From positions 46,757 to 52,168 of the forward strand of contig DLHW01000044.1 in assembly GCA_002483425.1 (NCBI GenBank): a stretch of 5,412 nucleotides of DNA, written 5' to 3'. Source of the stretch: Methylococcaceae bacterium UBA7658. GTDB taxonomy: Bacteria > Pseudomonadota > Gammaproteobacteria > Methylococcales > Methylomonadaceae. Positions 1 through 5,391 of this stretch are shown piece by piece; within the stretch, counting starts at the first letter, position 1; each line of letters begins with the position of its first letter. The position numbers and the translations under genes are program-made. The notes beneath the pieces are model-generated. The model searched no databases, was not told the DNA's origin, and saw only the letters and a list, made by a program, of their open reading frames with translations.

Positions 1-1109
1 ACAGTTTGTGTTTTACCGGATGATTTGGCGAGAGCGTATTTATCCGGCGTTTCTTTAATGATCGATTTCGTTTTTCCGGCTATGCTGATCTTCGTAATGT
101 GTCTCGGTTCAGGTTCTTTAAGAAACGACGCGAGCTGAGTTTTTGAACGCGAAGGTTTTTTGACATAGTGGACATCGTCATCGTCTTCATTGCTATTGTG
201 ATGATGCCGGGCGGCATAATGCGACGATGGCCGATGGCCGCAGGAAAGTTGATAAGGCGGCGTACCTATCGAGGTTTTACTCATGGAATGGATGTTTTTT
301 GATCGGTAGGTATACGGGTTGGAAAAGCCCATATCCATCATCGTAAACATATGGTCGTAGCGTTCGCTGCTCGACAGTCCGCCCAAAACAACCCCGATCA
401 AACGTTTTCCGTATTGCCGGGCGGTAGCAACCAAATTATAGCCGGAACCGCAAGTATAGCCGGTTTTCATGCCTTCGGCGCCCGGATAGTAGGCGACGAA
501 TTTATTGATGCCGTGGTATTCCCGGCCTTTGAAATATAAGCTGTCCGCTGCAAAATAAGGATAATATTGCGGAAAATCGCGCATAATCCTCATGGCCAGT
601 ATCGCCATGTCGTGCGCTGTAGTCGTCTGCCAATCGTGTGGCAAACCGGTCGCATTCATAAAATGGCTGCCGTACATTCCAAGATTATGCGCTGTCGCAG
701 TCATTTTAATGCCGAATTGCCGTTCGCTACCTGCAATTTCTTCAGCTAAAACAACCGCGGCATCGTTTGCTGACCGGGTTATGATTGCTAAGATGGCGTC
801 CTCAACGGAAATTGTGTCCCACGTTCTTAAACCCAATTTACTGGTCGGTTGGCGGGCTGCGTGGCTAGAAACATACATTTCCCGGCTTAACCGCAGACGT
901 CCGGAATCTAACGCGGAAAACGTCATGTAAAGCGTCATTAATTTTGTTAAAGACGCCGGATACCAGGCTTGATTGGCTTCTATTTCATACAAAACATTGC
1001 CGTTATCGGCATCGATTAGCAGCGCCGCGTGCCGGGCGGCGCTCAATTGTGAAACCAGTATCAAACCTGTTGCCGTTAATATAAGTAGGACATGTTTCAC
1101 AATTTTCAT
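1..1109 (-). CDS. Serine D-Ala-D-Ala carboxypeptidase (peptidase S11), 3' end missing
   Basis: Secreted penicillin-binding enzyme that removes the terminal D-Ala from peptidoglycan pentapeptides in the periplasm. Read from ATG at 1109-1107, the frame stays open for 369 codons to the window edge, so the C-terminus is outside. Residues 1-25 form a signal peptide (basic MKIVKH, hydrophobic core, LSAA cleavage area). The S11 signatures are all present: SxxK as PASLTK (Ser53 nucleophile, Lys56), SxN as RSAND (Ser113, Asn115) and the KTG box as GMKTGYT (Lys215-Gly217), followed by SGYNLV. After about residue 265 the usual PBP5 beta-domain is not recognisable; instead there is a Ser/Lys/His-rich tail with HHH (302-304) and DDDD (309-312). 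The upstream leader has only a weak GAGA-type ribosome site; a TATAAT on the minus strand (1213-1208) could be a -10 box but lacks a good -35. The DacA/DacC-like family call is firm; the exact paralogue is not. Confidence 0.93.
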   Translation of the reverse strand, partial: MKIVKHVLLILTATGLILVSQLSAARHAALLIDADNGNVLYEIEANQAWYPASLTKLMTLYMTFSALDSGRLRLSREMYVSSHAARQPTSKLGLRTWDTISVEDAILAIITRSANDAAVVLAEEIAGSERQFGIKMTATAHNLGMYGSHFMNATGLPHDWQTTTAHDMAILAMRIMRDFPQYYPYFAADSLYFKGREYHGINKFVAYYPGAEGMKTGYTCGSGYNLVATARQYGKRLIGVVLGGLSSSERYDHMFTMMDMGFSNPYTYRSKNIHSMSKTSIGTPPYQLSCGHRPSSHYAARHHHNSNEDDDDVHYVKKPSRSKTQLASFLKEPEPRHITKISIAGKTKSIIKETPDKYALAKSSGKTQT

Positions 1110-1283
1110 TGCTCGAAATTCTCTGAGAGGCGGTTTAACAATTGCCGGAAATAAATTAGGGTAAGCCCTTGCCTTATCAAAGGTGCATAGGCCATAAAAA
1201 ATAAATAATTATAGCCGATGTATAAATAAAAAATTCTAAACACATGCTGTTTTATTGGAATAGCTCTGTTTTTTTAAATTAGG

Positions 1284-2279
1284 TTATTTAAAATCTTTTA
1301 AACATTCGTAGGGGGGCTGACCTTGGCAAATACCCCAATAGCGCCCGAAATCGCCTTCATCGCTCGGTTTCCAATTTTCTGAGAAGGCTTCGAACACATT
1401 ACCCGACCAGTTTTTTTTCTTGAGCGCCTGCAAAGTCGATTTAATCACCTCGATTTGGTTTTTCTGGCCGGCCACAGCGCATTTTTCTCCCGTGCGCTGA
1501 TTGGTTTCCGTGGCGCCTTCTGGTCCGTTCGGCCAGCCGAATTCAGTAAGCACTACGTCCTTGCCGGGGTAAGTACGTCTTATTTCTTCGAGTCTGGCGA
1601 TATGGAACGCTGCCGCCTTATCCGCTGTGATACAGGTATGAACGCCCGCGTGTTTATTTTCCCACCAAGGAAAAATATTGACGCCGATCCAATCGACTTT
1701 GGATTCAAAACCGGTCGCTTGACAAGGACTATTACGGTTGCACCATTCCCACCATGTGTCTATTGTGGTTATAGGTTGTTTTACCCCAGCTTCGCGTAAA
1801 CTGTCGATACATTTAAGTATTTCTCCGTCGAAGCCGTTGCCGTTGCGTGTTCTGACTTCGGAGCCGCAACTTAGCTTAACGATGGTGTCCGGATATTTTT
1901 TAGCGGCATCGATCCCTTTAAGTATCGACTCGGTATTCACGGTTTTATCATCATTCAGCCATATAATGGCGATGACTTTAAGTTTTCTGGCTTCAGCAGA
2001 AGCGAAGGTTTGCTCCAATCCATTCATAACGCCGTAGGTCATAATGCAACGGAAACGTGTGTCTTGCACAATGCGATCTAAAAGAGCGTCTATTAAATCT
2101 TTAGGCGGTTGCGGTCCGTAATTGGGATTTATATTGCCCACATAAGGACTGAAAGCGATGCATTGCATCCCTTTTGGTTGTTTTTCGCTGTGACGATGTT
2201 TGGGCGAACCGGCGGCAAAGCTGTGGATCGTAAAGAACAACAGCAGGGAAAAAAGCATGAACTGAATGTTATGTTTCAT
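1284..2279 (-). CDS. Secreted glycoside hydrolase family 17 (beta-1,3-glucanase type)
   Basis: Predicted exported enzyme of 331 residues acting on beta-1,3-glucan, by hydrolysis or transglycosylation as in other GH17 TIM-barrel proteins. The open frame extends upstream to a GTG at 2330, but the ATG at 2279 is preferred because it directly begins a signal peptide: MKHNIQF, a hydrophobic core (LFSLLLFFTI), then SFAA near residues 20-23. Catalytic signatures are Glu141 in CGSEVRTR (acid/base; the family usually has GNE) and Glu246 in VVLTEFGWPN (nucleophile). VDWIGVNIFPWW (195-206) and FEAFSENWK (296-304), followed by YWGI, are typical barrel segments. Ten cysteines in the mature protein suggest disulphides outside the cytoplasm. 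No strong Shine-Dalgarno or promoter is visible; GATAAT on the minus strand (2348-2343) is a weak -10 candidate. It lies 174 bp upstream of the carboxypeptidase on the same strand. The role in the host is unknown: glucan scavenging, attack on fungi or algae, or remodelling of its own glucan are all possible. Confidence 0.88.
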   Translation of the reverse strand: MKHNIQFMLFSLLLFFTIHSFAAGSPKHRHSEKQPKGMQCIAFSPYVGNINPNYGPQPPKDLIDALLDRIVQDTRFRCIMTYGVMNGLEQTFASAEARKLKVIAIIWLNDDKTVNTESILKGIDAAKKYPDTIVKLSCGSEVRTRNGNGFDGEILKCIDSLREAGVKQPITTIDTWWEWCNRNSPCQATGFESKVDWIGVNIFPWWENKHAGVHTCITADKAAAFHIARLEEIRRTYPGKDVVLTEFGWPNGPEGATETNQRTGEKCAVAGQKNQIEVIKSTLQALKKKNWSGNVFEAFSENWKPSDEGDFGRYWGICQGQPPYECLKDFK

Positions 2280-2742
2280 AAAAACCCGGATTGACTGTAT
2301 TAAAGACTGGTCGATTAAGCGTCCGTACACGTATCAATCCTAATTATCATTTGATTTAATGAATCTTGGATGAATCAAACTTTAGGTTAAGGAAAATCTG
2401 ATTAAGTCCTTTGGTAAGTGCAGCGCCCAAAGGGTATGAAGCCGAACGGCGAGCGGTTGCTTTCGTTCGTGCTCCACCCAAGGGCGGAAAAGCTAGTCGA
2501 ACCGCTGTATCCCTAGGTAGGAGGAAATCAATTTGTTCAGAGTCGCCTTAGATAGCCGCCATTCTATTCGCTCTATGATATGCGATTTCGGCATTAATGA
2601 GTTGAAAGTTTAATAATTTTTGAGCGTCGAATAAAAACGATTTTACTTTTCAACTAAATGATGTTTATCAAATTGAAATATGTTCGCTAAAGCGCGGCAT
2701 AATTTTATTTTTGGGAAAAACTTCAACGCCGGTTGAATTAAT
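2280..2742. other. Gene-free region between the GH17 gene and ssrA
   Basis: About 460 bp separate the divergent GH17 and ssrA genes. The outer parts are AT-rich and should hold the GH17 promoter, which I could not pin down. The centre (about 2419-2525) is GC-richer and full of small inverted repeats: CGAACG (2443-2448) with CGTTCG (2464-2469), AGCGGTT (2452-2458) with AACCGCT (2500-2506), and CGCCC/GGGT (2424-2435) with ACCC/GGGCG (2477-2487). Further right, AGTTGAAA (2600-2607) pairs with TTTCAACT (2648-2655). The centre could be a structured RNA, a decayed repeat or the remains of a gene. I recognise no protein in it. Confidence 0.4.
2533..2613 (+). CDS. Possible 26-residue peptide with a strong ribosome site (speculative)
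   Basis: A TTG at 2533 opens a 26-codon frame ending in TAA at 2611, followed at once by a second TAA. It is listed only because an almost ideal Shine-Dalgarno, TAGGAGGA (AGGAGG at 2519-2524), lies 8 nt upstream. The peptide would begin MFRVALDSRHSIRS and end INELKV; it shows no membrane segment or motif I know. The rare start codon, short length and lack of an obvious promoter make chance likely. It does not overlap the ssrA promoter. Confidence 0.13.
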   Translation: MFRVALDSRHSIRSMICDFGINELKV

Positions 2743-2772
2743 TTGGAAATAAGCTGTCTTACGATTTAGAAT
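2743..2772 (+). promoter_or_regulatory. ssrA promoter (sigma-70 type)
   Basis: TTGGAA (2743-2748) and TAGAAT (2767-2772) are separated by 18 bp. The -10 box ends 8 bp before the first base of the mature tmRNA, so transcription would start at or just upstream of the mature 5' end. The match is moderate to good and the position is right for a stable RNA gene. Confidence 0.6.
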
Positions 2773-2870
2773 ATCGACAAGGGGGCGACATGGCTTCGAC
2801 GTGGGTAGCGAAACCTTGAGTGCATGCCGAGGACTGTACACCTCGTAAATCCTACAGAAAAAAAGTATTC

Positions 2871-2909
2871 GCAAACGACGAAAACTACTCAGTGGCTTTA
2901 GCAGCTTAA
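2871..2909 (+). other. tmRNA tag-peptide reading frame
   Basis: The resume codon GCA at 2871 starts the frame A-N-D-E-N-Y-S-V-A-L-A-A with TAA at 2907-2909. With the alanine carried by the tRNA-like end, the full tag is AANDENYSVALAA. The C-terminal ALAA recognised by ClpXP and the N-terminal ANDENY recognised by SspB in E. coli are kept; relative to the E. coli tag there are two extra residues (Ser-Val) between them. Confidence 0.93.
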
Positions 2910-3145
2910 AACCTGCACCACTTCTCTGACTGGCGGTGCTTATGCAACCAGAGTTTGGAATATCCTTCGGGGTATAACGGACGCTCAGGGATCATCTTAC
3001 ATAAGATCGCGCCAGGGCTTAGTTCGGAGCCTAAAGCGCTAAAACCAATCGAAATCGCTGACGATTTTCTTGGCCCGACGGGTAGTCGTTAGTTAAATCA
3101 AAGCGCGGGATATGCATGTAGACCTTGTGGCGGAGTGCTTGCGGA

Positions 3146-3174
3146 CGGGGGTTCAATTCCCCCCGCCTCCACCA
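3146..3174 (+). other. Putative left attachment site (3' end of ssrA)
   Basis: The 3' end of ssrA, covering the T-arm, the 3' acceptor strand and CCA, is a well-known target of P4/CP4-57-type integrases. Here such an integrase begins 195 bp downstream and points away. The inference is that this segment is the core shared by both ends of the island. No second copy of CGCCTCCACCA is seen to the right within the window, so the opposite end must lie beyond 5412. The exact crossover point cannot be read from one end. Confidence 0.5.
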
Positions 3175-3188
3175 ATTTTTGAATCGGC

Positions 3189-3300
3189 AAGTAACGAGAA
3201 GCATCACAAATTCTAAATAAAACCATATAAACCTGCGTAACTTAACAGTTTGCGGGTTTTTTATTGTCCGTCATGTATCGTTAAGTAACGTCTTGTATCA
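3189..3300. repeat. Short repeats between ssrA and the integrase (possible arm-type sites)
   Basis: AAGTAACG occurs at 3189-3196 and 3283-3290. The second copy lies inside CGTTA-AG-TAACG (3279-3290), a dyad. CGTAACTTAAC (3236-3246) is a near-perfect inverted copy of GTTAAGTAACG (3280-3290). TGTATC occurs at 3274-3279 and 3294-3299, exactly 20 bp apart. Tyrosine integrases with an N-terminal arm-binding domain use short repeats beside the core, so these are candidates for integrase or excisionase binding. The function is inferred from position only. Confidence 0.3.
3229..3265 (+). terminator. Intrinsic terminator downstream of ssrA
   Basis: AAACCTGC (3229-3236) pairs with GCGGGTTT (3252-3259), an 8-bp stem with one U-G pair that can extend inward by a further G-U. 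A T-run with ATT follows (3257-3265). It lies about 55 bp after the tmRNA CCA, suitable for ending the ssrA precursor and keeping its transcription out of the integrase gene. If the attachment site is the ssrA 3' end, this terminator belongs to the island. Confidence 0.65.
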
Positions 3301-3320
3301 AAAAATTCTGGGGGTATAAT
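3293..3320 (+). promoter_or_regulatory. Integrase promoter
   Basis: A perfect TATAAT (3315-3320) follows a weak -35 TTGTAT (3293-3298) at 16 bp. Transcription would start near 3327, giving a leader of roughly 43 nt. The -10 box overlaps the first arms of the repeat set at 3309-3330, so any protein binding those arms should block RNA polymerase. This suggests autoregulation, as is common for integrase genes next to their att site. Confidence 0.5.
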
Positions 3321-3380
3321 ATAGGGGTATTTTTGAATTATCGACTGGCTTTTAAAGCTTATACCCCCAATGCCCCTATA
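3309..3380. repeat. A-B-A'-B' repeat set spanning the integrase promoter and start codon
   Basis: Two adjacent 11-mers, A (TGGGGGTATAA, 3309-3319) and B (TATAGGGGTAT, 3320-3330), are followed 28 bp later by their reverse complements in the same order: A' (TTATACCCCCA, 3359-3369, perfect) and B' (ATGCCCCTATA, 3370-3380, 10 of 11). A and B share GGGGTAT. A/B overlap the -10 box, and B' begins with the integrase ATG. Pairing A-A' excludes simple nesting with B-B', so this looks more like paired protein-binding sites than one hairpin. In the mRNA, GGGGUAU (3324-3330) could pair with AUACCCC (3361-3367) just before the start codon. Confidence 0.6.
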
Positions 3381-4620
3381 CGATACCACCTGCAAAAATG
3401 CCAAACCCAAGGACAAGCCCTATAAGCTGGCTGATAGTGGCGGCTTGTACTTGCTGGTACAACCAAACGGAGCAAAATATTTCCGGCTTAAATACCGCTT
3501 CCTAGGCACTGAAAAAACCCTGGCTTTGGGGGTATATCCCGAAACCAGTTTGGTGCAAGCCAGGGAAGACACCAAAGAGGCCAGAAAGCTACTGAGAACA
3601 GGCGTTGACCCGTCTATGCACCGAAAAGCGATGAAGCAAGCCTTGATGGAGCAGCACAACCAGGGCAAAGCCGAAAAAGAAGCCCTGGCGTTGAGTTTTG
3701 AAGTCATAGCCAGGGAATGGGGGTATCGCAAGGTCAACAATTGGGATGATATAACCAACCGCTCCAAGCGAATGCTGGAACGCAATGTTTTCCCTTGGTT
3801 AGGCAATAAGACGATTACCGATATAAGGGCGGTTGACATCCTGGAATGCTTGCGGCGGGTTGAAGACCGTGGCGCAATCGAAACCGCCCATCGTACTTTG
3901 CAAATTTGCGGCCAGGTGTTCCGTTATGCCGTGGCGACTGGCAGAATGGAACGAGACATTACCTCGGACTTAAAAGGCGCATTGCAACCGGCCAAAGGCC
4001 GCAATTTCGCCGCCTTGACGGACACCAAGCAATTAACCCCGCTGTTAAGGGCAATTGATGAATACACCGGCTCATTCATCGTCAAATGCGCCCTGCAGCT
4101 TGCCCCTTTGGTGTTTGTCAGGCCGGGTGAATTGCGCCAGGCCGAGTGGGAACATTTCGACTTTGAAGCCAAAGAATGGCGGTATCTTGTTACCAAGACT
4201 AACACCCAACACATCGTCCCGCTATCTAGGCAAGCGATCTGCCTCCTGGAAAGCATTAAACCCCTAACAGGCAATGGCCGCTTTGTGTTTCCTAGTGCCA
4301 GGACACCAAACGGATCGCGGGCAATGTCAGACGTGGCGTTATTGGCCGCCTTAAGGCGCATGGGTTTTGACAAAACCGAGATGACGGTACACGGGTTCAG
4401 GGCGATAGCCCGCACGATATTGGATGAAGTCTTGCAGTTCCGGCCAGATTTTATCGAGCATCAATTAGCGCATTCAGTGAAAGACCCTAACGGTCGGGCA
4501 TATAACCGGACGGCTCATTTGGCTGAGCGCCATAAGATGATGCAGAAGTGGTCTGATTACCTGGATTCCCTAAAGCACGGCACGAATGTAGTGTCAATCA
4601 AAAAAAAACGAGTAAAATAG
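3370..4620 (+). CDS. P4-type tyrosine integrase of a genomic island
   Basis: Site-specific recombinase of 416 residues that would insert and excise the island at ssrA. The N-terminus (about 1-95: MPLYDTTCKNAKP, then KLADSGGLYLLV and TLALGVYPE) is the DUF4102 arm-binding domain typical of P4-like integrases. A SAM-like core-binding domain covers about 105-205, and the catalytic domain about 215-400. Active-site residues visible are Arg251 (VRPGELRQ), Lys276 in the beta-hairpin (VTKTN), His341 and Arg344 (HGFR), His367 (QLAH) and the nucleophile Tyr378 (GRAYNR), followed by the usual HKMMQKWSDYL. Length is normal and nothing is broken, so the enzyme may be active. The ATG at 3370 fits the family's MPL start, yet no Shine-Dalgarno precedes it: the bases before it are the ACCCCCA of a repeat arm. 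It reads away from ssrA and is followed closely by the DUF1640-type gene. Confidence 0.95.
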   Translation: MPLYDTTCKNAKPKDKPYKLADSGGLYLLVQPNGAKYFRLKYRFLGTEKTLALGVYPETSLVQAREDTKEARKLLRTGVDPSMHRKAMKQALMEQHNQGKAEKEALALSFEVIAREWGYRKVNNWDDITNRSKRMLERNVFPWLGNKTITDIRAVDILECLRRVEDRGAIETAHRTLQICGQVFRYAVATGRMERDITSDLKGALQPAKGRNFAALTDTKQLTPLLRAIDEYTGSFIVKCALQLAPLVFVRPGELRQAEWEHFDFEAKEWRYLVTKTNTQHIVPLSRQAICLLESIKPLTGNGRFVFPSARTPNGSRAMSDVALLAALRRMGFDKTEMTVHGFRAIARTILDEVLQFRPDFIEHQLAHSVKDPNGRAYNRTAHLAERHKMMQKWSDYLDSLKHGTNVVSIKKKRVK

Positions 4621-4622
4621 TT

Positions 4623-4646
4623 CGTAATTGCACGTATAGGCACGTA
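4623..4646 (+). repeat. Three CGTA motifs at exact 10-bp spacing
   Basis: CGTA occurs at 4623, 4633 and 4643; the last two are part of a longer repeat, GCACGTA (4630-4636 and 4640-4646). The set fills the 27-bp gap between the integrase stop and the next start codon. One-turn spacing could place a DNA-binding protein on one face of the helix, or it could be chance in so short a stretch. The AGG at 4638-4640 (7 nt before the ATG) is the only ribosome-site candidate for the following gene. Confidence 0.3.
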
Positions 4647-4647
4647 A

Positions 4648-5010
4648 ATGAACAGCATAGCGTTTGATACCTTGGCATTCGCCAACAAACTAAAAGCAGC
4701 CGGGTTTACCGAGCAGCAGGCAGAAGCCATCACTGGCCTGCAAGTTGAGGCCAGTGACCATACGCTGGAACGGGTAAGGCTAGATTACCATTTGGATGAC
4801 CTCGTGGTTAAACAAGACCTTAAGGCGCTTGAGGTGGCATTAAAAGCTGAAACAGCAGAACTGAACCACAAAATAGAGCTTCTCCGTGCCGACACCGGGC
4901 GCATGATAGCCGAAAGCAAGACCGACCTAACCCGCTGGATCATCGGTGCTGGCCTTTTGCAAACCAGCTTGATAATCGGTGTTTTGATGAAAGTTGCCAA
5001 GCTGATTTAG
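4648..5010 (+). CDS. DUF1640-type small coiled-coil membrane protein
   Basis: A 120-residue protein resembling the bacterial DUF1640/CCDC90-like family, whose function in bacteria is unknown. The N-terminus (MNSIAFDTLAFANKLKAAGF, then TEQQAEAI) is the typical FDT...L..AGF...QAEA opening. Residues about 36-92 are heptad-rich and strongly charged, consistent with a long coiled coil, and residues about 96-114 (WIIGAGLLQTSLIIGVLMK) form one C-terminal membrane helix. It is therefore probably a tail-anchored oligomer in the inner membrane with most of its mass in the cytoplasm. It starts 27 bp after the integrase on the same strand with only a weak AGG ribosome site, so it may be co-transcribed. 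No clear terminator follows. Whether it is cargo or helps the island persist cannot be told from the sequence. Confidence 0.75.
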   Translation: MNSIAFDTLAFANKLKAAGFTEQQAEAITGLQVEASDHTLERVRLDYHLDDLVVKQDLKALEVALKAETAELNHKIELLRADTGRMIAESKTDLTRWIIGAGLLQTSLIIGVLMKVAKLI

Positions 5011-5047
5011 AGCTAAAAATCCATTTTCAGGGCAAAAAAACCAACCA

Positions 5048-5131
5048 ATCCCCCCGAAAATTTTCTAAATTCGGGGCAATTCGGAGCAAAAACCCCGGAT
5101 ATTCCCCGAAAAATCAAGGCAGTCCCCCTAG
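5048..5131. repeat. Cluster of CCCCGAA / TTCGGGG motifs
   Basis: CCCCGAA occurs at 5052-5058 and 5104-5110 and its reverse complement at 5070-5076. The first and third can pair as a 7-bp hairpin. AATTCGGGGC and AATTCGGAGC lie in tandem (5068-5077, 5078-5087). AGTCCCCC (5121-5128) matches the start of the 33-bp arm at 5174. The cluster looks like a degraded relative of the adjacent inverted-repeat element or a set of binding sites. Confidence 0.45.
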
Positions 5132-5172
5132 TTGTTTTTGATTAACATTATGATTTTAAATAAAAAAATTCC

Positions 5173-5391
5173 AAGTCCCCCGAAAACCCCGAATTCTACA
5201 ACATAGCACACGTTTATATTTATTTACGCACACAAAAATTATCCAAAATCGATCATCATCTTTCCCCCTCCCCATTCAAAAAACCACACCAAATTGGCGG
5301 GTGAATTTTGGCGGGATGTTGGGTTCTTTTTGGTCGATGCTGAAAATAAATCAAGCCTTATGTTGTAGAATTCGGGGTTTTCGGGGGACTT
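5173..5391. repeat. Perfect 33-bp inverted repeat enclosing 153 bp (MITE-like element)
   Basis: The left arm (5173-5205, beginning AAGTCCCCCGAAAACCCCG and ending CTACAACATA) is matched base for base by its reverse complement at 5359-5391. Symmetry continues imperfectly inward, with ATTTATTT (5218-5225) against AAATAAAT (5344-5351). The 153-bp centre has no gene. Long perfect terminal repeats around a short non-coding core fit a miniature inverted-repeat transposable element moved by a transposase elsewhere. No target-site duplication is evident just outside the arms, so a regulatory or RNA hairpin, or the arms of a larger mobile structure, remain possible. The repeat itself is certain; the interpretation is not. 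Confidence 0.7.

Larger units (their letters stand above)
2781..3174 (+). ncRNA. ssrA: tmRNA (transfer-messenger RNA)
   Basis: One-piece tmRNA of 394 nt, which with SmpB rescues stalled ribosomes and adds a degradation tag to the unfinished protein. The 5' end GGGGGCG (2781-2787) pairs with CGCCTCC (3164-3170), including a G3-U pair, the alanine identity mark; the T-arm is GGGGG, TTCAATT, CCCCC (3147-3163), and ACCA is encoded at 3171-3174. CCGAGG and CCTCG (2828-2844) form a stem before the tag. UA sits at -5/-4 before the resume codon, as in E. coli. After the tag stop there is an H-type pseudoknot: GCACC (2915-2919) with GGTGC (2935-2939), and CTCTG (2924-2928) with CAGAG (2949-2953). A hairpin with a UUCG loop follows at about 2961-2976. 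The gene is intact although an integrase lies directly downstream. Confidence 0.97.

Noticed and set aside
351..1164. Plus-strand frames of 60-112 codons over the carboxypeptidase
   Set aside because: The minus strand carries all S11 motifs in one unbroken frame, so these are antisense artefacts.
2280..2330. Upstream GTG start for the GH17 protein, adding 17 residues
   Set aside because: The extension would bury the signal peptide behind a charged leader; the ATG at 2279 gives a normal export signal.
2436..2516. 26-codon ATG frame in the GC-rich patch
   Set aside because: The only purine-rich stretch (AAAGGG) is one base from the ATG, too close for a ribosome site, and the peptide has no recognisable features.
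2668..2874. 68-residue minus-strand frame overlapping the 5' part of ssrA
   Set aside because: It runs antisense through the ssrA promoter and the conserved tmRNA 5' domain, with no recognisable protein features; the RNA gene explains the sequence.
3117..3174. Separate tRNA gene ending in CCA
   Set aside because: The T-arm and 3' acceptor strand pair with the 5' end at 2781, so this is the tRNA-like end of tmRNA, not an independent tRNA.
3420..4415. Long minus-strand frames (139 and 163 codons) inside the integrase gene
   Set aside because: They are shadows of a gene with a complete catalytic set; their translations show no domain.
5206..5358. Minus-strand GGAGG followed by ATGATG inside the inverted repeat
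   Set aside because: The frame closes after six codons, too short to support a peptide call.
5374..5387. GGGGTTTTCGGGGG resembles ciliate telomere repeats or a G-quadruplex
   Set aside because: There are only two G-runs and no tandem array; it is simply part of the inverted-repeat arm.
5173..5391. Retron or CRISPR interpretation of the inverted repeat region
   Set aside because: No reverse transcriptase or cas gene is in the window and there is no series of equal repeats and spacers; retron repeats are also normally much shorter.
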